Shown piece by piece: positions 27,181-36,624 of a stretch of DNA of 64,000 bases (position 1 is its first letter; each line of letters opens with the position of its first letter). The DNA is from Gemmiger formicilis (GTDB lineage Bacteria; Bacillota; Clostridia; Oscillospirales; Ruminococcaceae): NCBI RefSeq assembly GCF_016900095.1, contig NZ_JACJJP010000009.1, forward strand, positions 42,031 to 106,030, read 5' to 3'. Under the pieces are notes generated by a model. It saw only the letters and a program-made list of their open reading frames with translations. It searched no databases and was not told the DNA's origin. A program made the translations under genes and the position numbers.

Positions 27181-27900
27181 ATGGGGGAAATGCTCGCTGT
27201 CAAGAACATCAACGTATTTTACGGCTCCATTCATGCCATTCGCGACGTCTCTTTCCACGTGGATGAAGGGGAAATTGTCACTCTGATCGGTGCCAACGGC
27301 GCCGGCAAAACCACCACCATGCATGCTATCTCCGGCCTGCTCAAACCCAAAAGCGGTGAGATTGTATACTGTGGTCAAACCATCAGCCGGATGGAAGCCC
27401 ACAAGATCATCCGCCTGGGTTTGGCACAGGTTCCGGAAGGCCGCCGTGTGTTCAGCGGTCTGACCGTGCAGCAGAACCTGCAGATGGGCGCTTATACCCG
27501 TCGTGACGGCAAGGATGCCATCCAATCCGATTTTGACATGGTATATGACCTGCTTCCGCGGCTGAAGGAACGCCGCAGCCAGCCGGCCGGCACCCTTTCC
27601 GGCGGCGAACAGCAGATGCTGGCCATCGGCCGCGCACTGATGTGCCGCCCGAAGATGCTGCTGCTGGACGAACCTTCCATGGGTCTGTCTCCGCTGCTGG
27701 TCAAGGAAATTTTCAAGATTATCCGCGACGTCAACCGCAACGGCGTAACCGTGCTGCTGGTGGAACAGAACGCCAAGATGGCGCTGGAAATCGCCAACCG
27801 TGCCTACGTGCTGGAAACCGGCACCATCAAGATGGAAGGGGAGGCCACTGAGCTGGCCAACAACATCGAAGTGCGCAAGGCCTATCTGGGCGCCCAGTAA
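27181..27900 (+). CDS. livF: Branched-chain amino acid ABC transporter ATPase LivF
   Basis: 239 residues. Walker A GANGAGKTT, signature LSGGEQQMLAIGRAL and Walker B LLLLDEPSMGLSP are intact, and LLVEQNAKMALEIANRAYVL is typical of LivF, with glutamine in place of the switch histidine region. It follows livG by two bases and is the last gene of the operon, closed by a strong terminator. It forms a heterodimer with LivG on the cytoplasmic side. Confidence 0.94.
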   Translation: MGEMLAVKNINVFYGSIHAIRDVSFHVDEGEIVTLIGANGAGKTTTMHAISGLLKPKSGEIVYCGQTISRMEAHKIIRLGLAQVPEGRRVFSGLTVQQNLQMGAYTRRDGKDAIQSDFDMVYDLLPRLKERRSQPAGTLSGGEQQMLAIGRALMCRPKMLLLDEPSMGLSPLLVKEIFKIIRDVNRNGVTVLLVEQNAKMALEIANRAYVLETGTIKMEGEATELANNIEVRKAYLGAQ

Positions 27901-27923
27901 CCAATATTCCCACAAAAAAACAA

Positions 27924-27970
27924 GGACCTTCCTGTACGGGAAAAATCCGTCTGGAAGGTCCTTTCTGTTT
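27924..27970. terminator. Bidirectional terminator between livF and the DUF4364 gene
   Basis: GGACCTTCC (27924-27932) pairs with GGAAGGTCC (27953-27961), with an inner ACGG/CCGT, and T- and A-rich flanks on both sides. It serves converging genes. Confidence 0.82.
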
Positions 27971-27985
27971 TTCTTGATGACCGGT

Positions 27986-28561
27986 TTAGCGGGCTGCCGC
28001 CGGTGGGCGGTCATTGTCCGACAGCGGCTGGGTGAGTCCTTCCAGGAAGGACATGTAGATCTGACTGCCGCGCGCTATGAATCGGTTCTTGACCTCTTCT
28101 GCTGTCATTGCGTCCGGCATTGCCAATTCCAACCGGAAACTTTCCGGTTGGCCTTCGTCGCGGATCATGCACACCACCCGATACCCATTGGCATCATGCT
28201 CCACGGTTGCGTGATTCTGCGCTGCGCGGTGAGCCCAGCTTTGCAGGCGAATCACCGCGAGAATGGCGCTTTCTCGCACACTGCGTGGGAGGTCGTATCC
28301 CAGGGTTTCGGCCACATTGGCTCCCTTTTGGGTAATCTTGTATCCTTTATCCTCGATGGTCACCAGTTTTTGGTGTTCCAGTTCGCCCAAAGCATTGGCA
28401 AATTCAAAGTAATTGACCAGCTCTTCCTGCAGCAAGGCGCCTTCCAGGGTCTCACGGGTGACGGGACCGGCAGTTTTGATGAGATAACACAAAAGGATGC
28501 GGATCTCGGTGCTGTTGGTCAGTCCGCCGGGCTTGACCCCTGCGGTAAACACGTCCGCCAT
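27986..28561 (-). CDS. DUF4364 family protein
   Basis: 191 residues from the ATG at 28561, which has AGGAAG upstream on the minus strand; an earlier in-frame ATG at 28609 lacks a ribosome site. The first 90 residues look like a winged-helix domain (TEIRILLCYLIKTAGPVTRETLEGAL and then a basic KGYKITQKG wing). The remainder is a mixed fold with no catalytic motif. DUF4364 proteins are common in Clostridia and are presumed transcription regulators. Target genes cannot be inferred. Confidence 0.75.
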   Translation of the reverse strand: MADVFTAGVKPGGLTNSTEIRILLCYLIKTAGPVTRETLEGALLQEELVNYFEFANALGELEHQKLVTIEDKGYKITQKGANVAETLGYDLPRSVRESAILAVIRLQSWAHRAAQNHATVEHDANGYRVVCMIRDEGQPESFRLELAMPDAMTAEEVKNRFIARGSQIYMSFLEGLTQPLSDNDRPPAAAR

Positions 28562-28651
28562 GGCAATCACTTCCTGTTCATTGTATTCCTGATACTTATT
28601 ATAACGCAAGTATCCGGGTGTGACAAGCGCGCTCTTGCGCCTGATCCGGCA

Positions 28652-29557
28652 TTAAAAAACCGTTTCGATCTGTTTGCGGCTTTGCGGCGTAGAGTAGGTC
28701 CAGCGCCGGATCCGGCCACGGGTGACAAAGTAGTGGGGTTCAAATCGCATGGGCTGGCTCAATGTTTTGTTGACCACCACCAACTTGATCTTCATTTTGT
28801 CCGGCAGAATGCTTTTGATGTACACGCTGACGGCCTGGCCGGCATGCAAGGTTTTATCAGGCTCAGCCAGCCCGGCCAGATTGGGTGCAATCTCAATGAA
28901 TACACCGTATTCTTCCACACTGCGCACAATTCCCACCACTGTTTCACCGGCCGCAAAACAGGCTGCGTTTTCGCTCCATGTGCCCAGCAATTCCCGCAAG
29001 GTCAGCACGATCCTTCCCTGCACATCCCGGCTTTTTACGGCACACAGCAACTGCTGGCCTACCTGCACGCGGTCAGCAGGACTGGATATGCGGGAAACAG
29101 ACAGACAATCAATGGGCAGCAACGCCGAAATGCCGCAGCCCACATCACAGAATGCGCCGAAATTTTCAATATGGGTCACCGTGCAGGGAATCACGCTGCC
29201 GTTTTCCAGCAGATCCAGGTAATTTTTCCGGCAGGCATGCTGGGCTTTTGCCCGGGAAAGCAGATAGGCGGTTTCGCCGTCCTCCTGGGTGCTTCCGGTA
29301 ATCACGAAGCAGGTGGGCCGTCCCACACGGGTCAGAACGGCGATGTCCTTGATCGGTTCCCCGGGCTGTACATCCAGACACTCCTCAAAGGGCATAATAC
29401 CGCGCCTGCCACAGATTTCAAAGCGCAGGCGGTGCGCCGTATCAAACGCCAGTGCTGTGCTCTGCAGCACTTCTCCCGTCTGACGGCAGCGTTCCAGTTC
29501 TTCCGGGGTAAGATGGTTGGCATTGCGGCAAAGGCCTTCGGCACGATATTCAAGCAT
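28652..29557 (-). CDS. S1 RNA-binding domain protein
   Basis: 301 residues. Two S1-type segments are visible: GSVIPCTVTHIENFGAFCDVG near residue 120 and AGETVVGIVRSVEEYGVFIEI near residue 205, each with the aromatic and glycine pattern of the OB-fold. The N-terminal part has no recognised motif, and the basic C-terminus could bind RNA. The protein is shorter than ribosomal protein S1 and is not fused to another enzyme. Similar proteins are annotated as RpsA-like in Clostridia, so a role in translation or RNA metabolism is likely but unspecified. GAGAGGACAAA precedes the start. Confidence 0.75.
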   Translation of the reverse strand: MLEYRAEGLCRNANHLTPEELERCRQTGEVLQSTALAFDTAHRLRFEICGRRGIMPFEECLDVQPGEPIKDIAVLTRVGRPTCFVITGSTQEDGETAYLLSRAKAQHACRKNYLDLLENGSVIPCTVTHIENFGAFCDVGCGISALLPIDCLSVSRISSPADRVQVGQQLLCAVKSRDVQGRIVLTLRELLGTWSENAACFAAGETVVGIVRSVEEYGVFIEIAPNLAGLAEPDKTLHAGQAVSVYIKSILPDKMKIKLVVVNKTLSQPMRFEPHYFVTRGRIRRWTYSTPQSRKQIETVF

Positions 29558-29630
29558 TTGTTTGTCCTCTCTGTATTGTGTATTCCGCGTGTGCGGTCAT
29601 TCAAATGTATGTGGTTTGGGATGGAGATAT

Positions 29631-29658
29631 TTGCAAAAACGCCTGCATGGTATATAAT
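29631..29658 (+). promoter_or_regulatory. Predicted promoter of the DUF951-prfA operon
   Basis: TTGCAA at 29631-29636 and a perfect TATAAT at 29653-29658 are 16 bases apart, about 35 bases before the likely start of the DUF951 gene. Confidence 0.68.
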
Positions 29659-29692
29659 AAAAGGCGAAGAATTTGTAAGGGCGGTGAGCATT

Positions 29693-29884
29693 TTGGATGT
29701 ACGGGTCGGTGATGTGATCCAGACAAAAAAGCCGCACCCTTGCGGTGCGAACCGGTTCGATGTATTGCGCGTGGGCATGGATTTCAAGATTCGCTGCCAG
29801 AAGTGCGGACATGAGATCATGCTGCCCCGCGTAAAGATTGAGAAAAACATCAAAAAAATCCTGCGTGACGGTCAGGAATTGTAG
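29693..29884 (+). CDS. DUF951 family small protein
   Basis: 63 residues from a TTG at 29693. A GTG at 29684 would give 66 residues. The TTG is preferred because relatives start with DVRVGDV and because GGCGGTGAG lies at a proper distance. The sequence DVRVGDVIQTKKPHPCG, followed by CQKCGHEIMLPR, is characteristic of this short Firmicutes family with a CxxC knuckle. Its function is unknown. It sits upstream of prfA in a probable operon. Confidence 0.85.
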   Translation: MDVRVGDVIQTKKPHPCGANRFDVLRVGMDFKIRCQKCGHEIMLPRVKIEKNIKKILRDGQEL

Positions 29885-29948
29885 CGGAATTTTTCTTTTG
29901 CCTTTTTTACCCGTTTAACGAAACAAAGCAAAGGAATTTCCGCACGTT

Positions 29949-31040
29949 ATGTTTGAAGAATTGCACGAAATTGCGCGCAGATACGAAGAGATTTCTCATT
30001 GGCTCAGCAATCCGGAAGGAACTGCCGACCAGAAAGCTTACGCTGCGCTGGTAAAAGACTACAAAGAACTGACCCCCTTGGTGGAAAGCTGGCGCGCCTG
30101 GTATGTGTTGCGGCAGGAAATAGAAGAAGAGCAGGAAGCGCTTCGGGAAGAAGGTGCCGATCCTCTCTTCATCGATATGGTACAGCAGGAACTGCGCAAA
30201 AACAGGGAAAGCCTGTCGGCACTGGAAGAAAATATCCGGCTGCTTCTGCTGCCCAAAGATGCCGACGATGACAAAAGCATCATCATGGAGATCCGTGCCG
30301 GCACCGGGGGAGAGGAGGCCGGACTCTTCGCCCGGGATCTGTGGCGCATGTATACCATGTATGCCGCCCGGCGCGGCTGGACATGCGAAACCGTCCAGTG
30401 CAACGAAACCGAACTGGGCGGCATCAAGGAGATCATATTTTCTATCGAGGGAAGCGGCGTATACAGCCGCCTGAAATTCGAGAGCGGTGCTCACCGTGTG
30501 CAGCGTGTACCGCAAACGGAAACCCAAGGACGGATTCAGACGTCGGCGGCCACAGTGGCTGTCATGCCCGAAGCCGAGGAAGTGGAGTTCGAGCTGGACC
30601 CCAAAGATCTGCGCATTGACACATTCCGTTCTTCCGGCGCCGGCGGACAGCACATCAACAAAACTTCCAGCGCCATCCGCGTGACCCATCTGCCCACCGG
30701 TACCGTGGTGGAATGCCAGGACCAGCGCAGCCAACGGGAAAACAAGGAGCGGGCGCTCAAGGTATTGCGCAGCCGCCTTCTGCAGCAAAAGCAGGAAGCA
30801 TATGATCAGGAATATAATGCACGTCGGCAAAGCCAGGTAGGCAGCGGGGACCGCAGCGAGCGCATCCGGACCTACAATTTTCCCCAGGGTCGTGTGACCG
30901 ACCATCGCATCGGGCTGACACTCTATAAATTGGACGAAGTGCTCAACGGCAACCTGGATCTGATTGTGGAGCCGTTGCTTCTGGCCGATCGTGAGCAAAA
31001 ACTGAAACAGATGAATGCCGGAGAGAACTCCGGATTCTAA
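29949..31040 (+). CDS. prfA: Peptide chain release factor 1
   Basis: 363 residues. RF1 recognises UAA and UAG stop codons and triggers peptide release. The catalytic GGQ is in [18 protein letters not shown]. The variable recognition loop in domain 2 reads [11 protein letters not shown], where PxT-type release factor 1 loops normally sit. The paralogue RF2 is unlikely because the SPF motif is missing. It precedes sua5 by a few bases, and no prmC methyltransferase gene is adjacent. Confidence 0.95.
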   Translation: MFEELHEIARRYEEISHWLSNPEGTADQKAYAALVKDYKELTPLVESWRAWYVLRQEIEEEQEALREEGADPLFIDMVQQELRKNRESLSALEENIRLLLLPKDADDDKSIIMEIRAGTGGEEAGLFARDLWRMYTMYAARRGWTCETVQCNETELGGIKEIIFSIEGSGVYSRLKFESGAHRVQRVPQTETQGRIQTSAATVAVMPEAEEVEFELDPKDLRIDTFRSSGAGGQHINKTSSAIRVTHLPTGTVVECQDQRSQRENKERALKVLRSRLLQQKQEAYDQEYNARRQSQVGSGDRSERIRTYNFPQGRVTDHRIGLTLYKLDEVLNGNLDLIVEPLLLADREQKLKQMNAGENSGF

Positions 31041-31057
31041 GAAGGATGATGGAAACT

Positions 31058-32077
31058 ATGCAGACACAGGTTTTGCCTGTCAATGAAGAAAGCATCAAGC
31101 TGGCGGCCGACCTTCTGCGCCGCGGTGACCTGGTGGCGCTGCCCACCGAGACCGTATACGGAATCGCTGCCGACGCACGGAACGGAGAAGCCGTCAAAAA
31201 AATTTTTCTGGCCAAAGGCCGCCCGCAGGACAACCCGCTGATCGTTCACATTTGCGGAATGGAGATGCTCCATGGGCTGGTATCGGAAGTGCCGGAACGG
31301 GCTTACCGCTTGGCCAAGGCCTTCTGGCCCGGACCGTTGACCATGGTCATGCCGCGCGGTCCGGAAGTTTCCGACGTTACCTGCGCCGGGCTGGATACGG
31401 TGGGCATCCGTATGCCTTCTCATCCGGTGGTACAGGCCGTCATCAGGGCGTCTGGTGTCGCCTTTGCGGCGCCTTCCGCCAATCTGTCCGGACGTCCCAG
31501 TCCCACCAATGCGGCGGATACCCTGGCAGACATGGACGGACGCCTGCCGCTGATTCTGGATGGCGGCGATTCGGATGTAGGGGTGGAGTCCACCGTTGTT
31601 TCCGTCAGCGGGGAACACCCGGTCCTGCTGCGTCCCGGTTATGTGACCAAGGAGCAGATGGAGGAAGTGCTGGGAGAAGAAGTGCTGGTTTCCCATGCAA
31701 TTCTGGAAAAACTGCGTCCCGGCGAAACCGCCCGTTCTCCCGGAATGAAGTACAAGCACTATGCTCCCAAGGCACAGGTAACCATCCTGAAAGGTGATTT
31801 TGAAAAATACAAAGCCTATCTGCAGGAACACGCCGCCCCCGGTGTGTTTGCCATGTGCTTTGACGGGGAAGGGAAGGACCTGCCGGTTCCGGCCATTGAG
31901 TACGGCACCAACGGGGACGGCGCCTCCCAGGCGCATCACCTGTTTACGGCCTTGCGGGAATGCGACAAACAGGGCGCACAGGTGGTATATGCCCGTTGTC
32001 CCTTGAGCAACGGCGTTTCCATGGCTGTATACAACCGTCTGCTGCGCGCAGCCGCTTTCCGTGTGGAGGAACTATGA
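31058..32077 (+). CDS. ywlC: L-threonylcarbamoyladenylate synthase
   Basis: 339 residues. The N-terminal YrdC domain is shown by LVALPTETVYGIAADA, KIFLAKGRPQDNPLIVHI and PSANLSGRPSPTNA; a C-terminal Sua5 domain follows after about residue 210. The enzyme makes threonylcarbamoyl-AMP for the t6A37 modification of ANN-decoding tRNAs. ATG at 31058 is chosen for its spacing to AAGGA; ATGs at 31046 and 31049 would sit on top of the ribosome site. It overlaps coaE by ATGA. The placement after prfA is common in Firmicutes. Confidence 0.9.
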   Translation: MQTQVLPVNEESIKLAADLLRRGDLVALPTETVYGIAADARNGEAVKKIFLAKGRPQDNPLIVHICGMEMLHGLVSEVPERAYRLAKAFWPGPLTMVMPRGPEVSDVTCAGLDTVGIRMPSHPVVQAVIRASGVAFAAPSANLSGRPSPTNAADTLADMDGRLPLILDGGDSDVGVESTVVSVSGEHPVLLRPGYVTKEQMEEVLGEEVLVSHAILEKLRPGETARSPGMKYKHYAPKAQVTILKGDFEKYKAYLQEHAAPGVFAMCFDGEGKDLPVPAIEYGTNGDGASQAHHLFTALRECDKQGAQVVYARCPLSNGVSMAVYNRLLRAAAFRVEEL

Positions 32078-32673
32078 AAATTATCGGTATTACCGGCCGT
32101 TCCGGATGCGGGAAGTCCAGCGTGACGCGGCTGTTTGCCGCCCAGGGATATCCCTGCATCGACGCGGATCTGGTGGCCAGAGAAGTTCTGGAGCCGGGAT
32201 CCGTCTGCATAAACCAGTTGCAAAATGCGTTCGGTTCTGATATTGTAGATGAGTCGGGAGCGGTTCGGCGTCGGCTGTTGGCAGACCGTGCCTTTGCCAC
32301 CCCCGAGGGAACCGCCAAACTGACCGACATTACCCATCCGGAAATCTTGCGCCGCATCGACGCCCGCCTGCAAGAGGCCGAACGGGCCGGTGCCCGGCTT
32401 GCCTTTGTGGATGGCGCCGTGATTGTGGGAACACCTTTTGCTTCCCGCTGCGATCAACTGTTGGTGATCACAGCCCCCTACGAACAAAGCGTGGCGCGAA
32501 TCTGTGCACGGGACGGAATTGCCCCCGCCATGGCACGCCGTCGATTGGACGCCCAGACGCCGGAACAGGTTTTGCGGGACGCCGCCACATTTGTTCTTGA
32601 AAATGACGAAACTCCTGAACGACTGCAGGAAAGAGCGATTGCCCTTCTACACCAACTGGAGCAGGAATCCTGA
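32074..32673 (+). CDS. coaE: Dephospho-CoA kinase
   Basis: 199 residues from the ATG at 32074, which overlaps the stop of the upstream gene. IGITGRSGCGKSSV is the P-loop and CIDADLVAREVL carries the conserved aspartate and arginine. CoaE phosphorylates the ribose 3'-hydroxyl of dephospho-CoA, the last step of coenzyme A synthesis. The length is normal. The end lies 24 bases before a lytic transglycosylase gene with its own strong ribosome site. Confidence 0.93.
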   Translation: MKIIGITGRSGCGKSSVTRLFAAQGYPCIDADLVAREVLEPGSVCINQLQNAFGSDIVDESGAVRRRLLADRAFATPEGTAKLTDITHPEILRRIDARLQEAERAGARLAFVDGAVIVGTPFASRCDQLLVITAPYEQSVARICARDGIAPAMARRRLDAQTPEQVLRDAATFVLENDETPERLQERAIALLHQLEQES

Positions 32674-32697
32674 TGTCCTGTTCCGGAAAGGAGGCTT

Positions 32698-33306
32698 ATG
32701 AAGAAAAGACAGATGCAAACTGATGCCATGCCCCGCCCCGCGCGAGGTATTATCCGGCTGGTTTGGCTGCTGGCTGTGCTGTTGGTTGCGGGCAGCCTGG
32801 TCTTTTCGGTAAGGCACAGTGAAATTGATGAATTGCGCTATCCTCGCAAATACAGCGAATACGTCGAGTATTACGCCGATAAATATGATCTTGACCCGCT
32901 GACGTTGTATGCATTTATCCGGACAGAAAGCAATTTTGATCCGTACGCCGAATCCGCCGTGGGGGCCCGCGGTCTAATGCAGATCACCGAAGTGACCTTC
33001 GACTGGATCAAGTCCAAGATTGCTCCCACCGAGGCACTCACTTTTGAGGACCTGTATGACCCGGAAACCAACATCCGTTTCGGCAGTTATTTTGTGGCTT
33101 ATTGCCTGCTGAAGTTTGAAGATCTATCTACCGCGGCCGCAGCGTATCACAACGGAGTTACTGCGGTGAGCGAATTGCTGAAAAACAGTGACTATTCCTC
33201 CGACGGGAAGACGTTGGATGAATTTCCGTACCCGCAGATGCGCCAATATGTACACAAGATCACAACCAGCTATAAGAAATATCAGGAAATCTATACCTCC
33301 CAATAA
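32698..33306 (+). CDS. Membrane-anchored lytic transglycosylase, SLT family
   Basis: 202 residues. A single N-terminal membrane segment (LVWLLAVLLVAGSLVFSV) anchors the protein outside the cell. The catalytic glutamate is in FIRTESNFDPYAES, followed by GARGLMQITEVTF and AAAAYHNG, the three Slt70-type motifs. It cleaves the glycan strand between MurNAc and GlcNAc with anhydro product formation and may act in wall remodelling. The order coaE-slt recurs in Clostridia. AAAGGAGG precedes the start. Confidence 0.92.
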   Translation: MKKRQMQTDAMPRPARGIIRLVWLLAVLLVAGSLVFSVRHSEIDELRYPRKYSEYVEYYADKYDLDPLTLYAFIRTESNFDPYAESAVGARGLMQITEVTFDWIKSKIAPTEALTFEDLYDPETNIRFGSYFVAYCLLKFEDLSTAAAAYHNGVTAVSELLKNSDYSSDGKTLDEFPYPQMRQYVHKITTSYKKYQEIYTSQ

Positions 33307-33312
33307 GAGGCC

Positions 33313-33350
33313 GGCAATGTTTTGCATTGCCGCATTATAGATAATTTTTG
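33313..33350 (+). terminator. Possible weak terminator before the M18 peptidase
   Basis: GGCAATG pairs with CATTGCC around TTTTG, but the following sequence is only moderately T-rich. It may attenuate transcription into the peptidase gene. Confidence 0.4.
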
Positions 33351-33371
33351 TGAAAGGACGTACCAAATATT

Positions 33372-34769
33372 ATGGGAAAGAAAAGTGGGAAGGAACTGGA
33401 GAAGCTCCTTTACAAAAATGAAACCGTGGCCGACTGCGCGCCCGATCAGATGGCGGCAGCCCACGAATTCTGCGAGGGGTACAAACAGTTTCTGAACGCC
33501 GCCAAGACCGAGCGGGAAGTGGTGGCCTACAGTGAAGAGCTGCTCCGCGGCGCCGGCTACAAGCCTTTTGTGCCCGGCCAGCAGTTGAACCCCGGCGACA
33601 AGGTTTACATGATCAACCGCAAGAAGTGCGTGCTGGCCGCCACCATCGGCCGCAAGAGTCTGGCGGAAGGGTTCCATCTGAACATCGCCCATGTGGACGC
33701 TCCCCGTCTGGACCTGCGTCCGGTGCCCCTGTTTGAGAAGAAGAGCCTGGCCTATCTGCGTACCCACTACTACGGTGGTGTTCGCAAGTATCAGTGGGCG
33801 ACCATTCCGCTGTCCATCCACGGCGTGGTGTATCGTGCCGACGGCACCAGCGCCGAGATCTGCATCGGTGAAAACCCCAGCGATCCCGTTTTCTGCATCA
33901 CCGACCTCCTTCCGCACCTGGCAGCCAAGCAGAACGAAAAGAAGCTGCCTGAGGCCATTACCGGCGAAAATCTGAACATTCTCATCGGCTCCGATCCCAT
34001 CGAGGACAAGGACGTGGAGAATCGCGTCAAGCTGAACGTGCTGGGAATGCTTAACGAGACCTACGGCATCACCGAGAGCGACTTCACCCGTGCCGAAATC
34101 GAAATCGTGCCGGCTTTTACCGCCCGCGATGTGGGGCTGGACCGCTCCATGATCGGTGCCTACGGCCATGACGACCGTGTGGATGCTTATCCGGCTCTGA
34201 TGGCGGAAATCACCACCGTTTCTCCGGCTTACACCAGTGTCTGCGTCCTGACCGACAAGGAAGAGGTGGGTTCTGACGGCGTCACCGGCCTGAACAGCAT
34301 GTATACCTTCCACTTCCTGCAGCAGCTGTGTGCCGCCCAGGGGGTTGACTATATCACGGCATGCAAGGCTTCCAAGTGCTTGTCTGCCGACGTCACCGCC
34401 GCCTATGACCCCAGCTATGACGATGCCTTCGAACCGGACAACGGCACTTATGCCGGTCGCGGTGTTGCCATCTACAAGTACACCGGTTCCCGCGGCAAGT
34501 CTTCCACCAGCGATGCCAGCGCTGAGCTTGTCAGCTATCTGACGCATCTGATGGATTCCAACAATGTTATCTGGCAGATCGGTGAGATGGGCAAGATCGA
34601 CCTGGGCGGCGGCGGAACGGTTGCCAAGTATGTGGCCAACCAGGATATCGATACCATCGACATCGGCGTTCCCGTTCTCTCCATGCATTCTCCCTTCGAA
34701 GTTGTTTCCAAGGCGGATGTGTACATGGCTTATCTGACCTTCAAGGCATTCTGCGAAGACGAACAGTAA
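33372..34769 (+). CDS. M18 family aminopeptidase
   Basis: 465 residues, matching the family length. Metal-site motifs are visible: NIAHVDAPRLDLRP with the first histidine, AYGHDDRVDAY with the bridging aspartate, TDKEEVGSDG with the catalytic glutamate pair, and SMHSPFEVVSKADV at the end with the last histidine. M18 enzymes release N-terminal, often acidic, residues from peptides in the cytoplasm and form large homo-oligomers. The ribosome site is AAAGGACG. The gene is closed by a strong terminator. Confidence 0.92.
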   Translation: MGKKSGKELEKLLYKNETVADCAPDQMAAAHEFCEGYKQFLNAAKTEREVVAYSEELLRGAGYKPFVPGQQLNPGDKVYMINRKKCVLAATIGRKSLAEGFHLNIAHVDAPRLDLRPVPLFEKKSLAYLRTHYYGGVRKYQWATIPLSIHGVVYRADGTSAEICIGENPSDPVFCITDLLPHLAAKQNEKKLPEAITGENLNILIGSDPIEDKDVENRVKLNVLGMLNETYGITESDFTRAEIEIVPAFTARDVGLDRSMIGAYGHDDRVDAYPALMAEITTVSPAYTSVCVLTDKEEVGSDGVTGLNSMYTFHFLQQLCAAQGVDYITACKASKCLSADVTAAYDPSYDDAFEPDNGTYAGRGVAIYKYTGSRGKSSTSDASAELVSYLTHLMDSNNVIWQIGEMGKIDLGGGGTVAKYVANQDIDTIDIGVPVLSMHSPFEVVSKADVYMAYLTFKAFCEDEQ

Positions 34770-34782
34770 GTTTCATTCCGAA

Positions 34783-34822
34783 AAAGGCCCGGTTGCCTCT
34801 TGAAGGTGACCGGGCCTTCTTA
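34783..34822 (+). terminator. Terminator after the M18 peptidase
   Basis: AAAGGCCCGGT pairs with ACCGGGCCTT around a 17-base loop that has some inner pairing, followed by a short T-containing tail. Confidence 0.75.
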
Positions 34823-34865
34823 TGCGCGAAAAACGCGAAGACACGAACAATCTACTGTCATTCGG

Positions 34866-34894
34866 TTGAACTTTTTCCCTTTTGCCGGTATGAT
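34866..34894 (+). promoter_or_regulatory. Predicted promoter of the XRE regulator gene
   Basis: TTGAAC (34866-34871) and TATGAT (34889-34894) are 17 bases apart, 25 bases before the start codon. Confidence 0.65.
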
Positions 34895-34918
34895 ATTTTC
34901 AGGAAAGGGGATACCGCC

Positions 34919-35665
34919 ATGTACAACATCGACAAAAAGGAGTTCGGGGCCTTTGTCGCCGCACGCAGAAAAGAAAAGGGCTATACCCAGAAAGAGCTGG
35001 CCGAAAAGCTGTATGTCTCAGACAAAGCCGTCAGCAAATGGGAAACCGGTACCAGTATCCCGGATACAGCGCTCTTGATCCCCCTGGCCGAGCTACTGGG
35101 TGTCACCGTGACAGAACTTTTGCTGTGCCGCAAAAACGGCGACAAATCCCTGACGCCGGATGACGCGGAAAAGGCTGTTCAGACCGCCATCGGATTTGAC
35201 ACATCCCCGATCAAGCGCGTGTGGCAAACCGAACGGACCGTCCCGCTTTTCTATCTCGCCGCCCTGGTCATCGCCGTTGTGAGCAGTCTCGCCACCGTGA
35301 AACTGGGCTTGTTCGATGAGTTATATTTTACCTATATGGGGATATTGGCCGGTTTCGGAGGATACTTTTGCCTGTTTGCACAGCAGCGACTTGCCGACAT
35401 CTATGACCAAGCCCGGATTTCCGCAATAAGCGATGGCATCTTTCGCATGAACCTGGTCGGTGTGCACTTCAACAACCGCAACTGGCCCCACATGCTGCGG
35501 GCGGGTCAGATATGGGGTATTTCCTATCTGATTCTGTTTCCATGGATTCGGCTGGTTCTGTTACTGCTCCATGTTCCGGCTCCCGCCATTTTTTCCTTGT
35601 GCCTGATTGCGATTATAGGTGGACTGTTTATTCCCATGTATATTGTTGGAAAGAAGTATGAATAA
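34919..35665 (+). CDS. XRE-family regulator with membrane domain
   Basis: 248 residues. Residues 9-63 form a Cro/C1-type helix-turn-helix (VAARRKEKGYTQKELAEKL, then VSDKAVSKWETGTSIP). The rest contains about four membrane segments, for example PLFYLAALVIAVVSSLATV and a hydrophobic C-terminal hairpin. Such membrane-linked XRE proteins are frequent in Clostridia and are thought to couple an envelope signal to gene control. ATG at 34919 follows AGGAAAGGGG. It stands alone between terminators, so its target is not evident; the divergent or facing yitT gene is one candidate. Confidence 0.82.
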   Translation: MYNIDKKEFGAFVAARRKEKGYTQKELAEKLYVSDKAVSKWETGTSIPDTALLIPLAELLGVTVTELLLCRKNGDKSLTPDDAEKAVQTAIGFDTSPIKRVWQTERTVPLFYLAALVIAVVSSLATVKLGLFDELYFTYMGILAGFGGYFCLFAQQRLADIYDQARISAISDGIFRMNLVGVHFNNRNWPHMLRAGQIWGISYLILFPWIRLVLLLLHVPAPAIFSLCLIAIIGGLFIPMYIVGKKYE

Positions 35666-35667
35666 AA

Positions 35668-35705
35668 CAACCGCCGCGGGCATTTGGCTCGCGGCGGTTT
35701 TGATT
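35668..35705. terminator. Bidirectional terminator between the XRE gene and yitT
   Basis: ACCGCCGCG pairs with CGCGGCGGT around a short loop, with A residues before it and TTTTGATTTTG after it, serving converging genes. Confidence 0.82.
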
Positions 35706-35718
35706 TTGTATGGTTTTC

Positions 35719-36624
35719 TCAGATGGAACGGAAGCCCTTACCGATAATCTCACTGCTGTTCACAATGGTAATGAAAGCGTGGGGATCAGTGGAACGCAGG
35801 AAGTTCCGCAACAATGCCGCCTGATGTCGGGTCAGAACCGTCATCAGTACATGGATTTCTTTATGCGTATAGGCACCGCTGGCCAATTGTTCGGTGGCAG
35901 AACGGTTCAGCTCGTTCACAATAAAGTTTCGTACCGGTTCCGGGTCATGGGTAACCACAGTACACACCTTGCGCAGGTTCAGACTTTCGATGGCGCTGTC
36001 CACCACCGTCGATTTCAGAATCATGCCCAGAATACAATACAGTCCGGTTTTTGGGCCGTAAAGATAAGCTGCTACCAGAACGATTCCCAGATCGCTAACC
36101 AACAAAGCCCGTCCTATTTCCAGGCTTGTGTATTTGTTCAGGATCATTGCCACAATGTCGGTACCGCCGGTAGATGCCCCGATATTGAATACAATGGCAC
36201 TGCCCACGGCCGGCAGGATAACGGCAAAGCAAAGTTCCAGAAGGGTGTCGTCCGTCATGGCGTGCTGCATGGGGAAAACCGCTTCGCACAGGCTGACATA
36301 AAAGGAGAGCGCGAAGGACGAATAAATCGTCCACCCCATGGCGCGAACGCCCAAGAAGACAAAGCCGAGCACCACCAGCACAGCGTTCACAATCCACATA
36401 AAAGTGCCCACCGGCAAAGTGGGGAACAGGGTCGACAAAATAATGGACAACCCGGATGTGCCGCCAAAGGCAAAATGATTCGGTGTCTTAAAGAAATGGA
36501 TACCGGCCGCCGTGGCAAACAGCCCTGCATTCAGCAGAAGAAAAAAGTCGATATTCTTTTTGGCACTCTGCGGCGACAACTGTTGCCGCAATTTCGTTGC
36601 TACTTGATTGGCATTTGCCTCCAT
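35719..36624 (-). CDS. YitT family membrane protein with DUF2179 domain
   Basis: 301 residues from the ATG at 36624, which has AAAGGAA upstream; an earlier ATG at 36648 lacks a ribosome site. Five or so membrane segments span residues 25-205, including GGTSGLSIILSTLFP and IGASTGGTDIVAMIL, both typical of YitT. A cytoplasmic C-terminal DUF2179 domain (TVVTHDPEPVRNFIVNELN onward) follows. The family is widespread and its transport or sensing role is still unclear. It faces the XRE gene across a shared terminator. Confidence 0.88.
   Translation of the reverse strand: MEANANQVATKLRQQLSPQSAKKNIDFFLLLNAGLFATAAGIHFFKTPNHFAFGGTSGLSIILSTLFPTLPVGTFMWIVNAVLVVLGFVFLGVRAMGWTIYSSFALSFYVSLCEAVFPMQHAMTDDTLLELCFAVILPAVGSAIVFNIGASTGGTDIVAMILNKYTSLEIGRALLVSDLGIVLVAAYLYGPKTGLYCILGMILKSTVVDSAIESLNLRKVCTVVTHDPEPVRNFIVNELNRSATEQLASGAYTHKEIHVLMTVLTRHQAALLRNFLRSTDPHAFITIVNSSEIIGKGFRSI

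Noticed and set aside
27800..29692. Long plus-strand frame leading into the DUF951 gene
   Set aside because: It crosses a terminator and is antisense to the DUF4364 and S1 genes. Only the last 63 codons match a real family.
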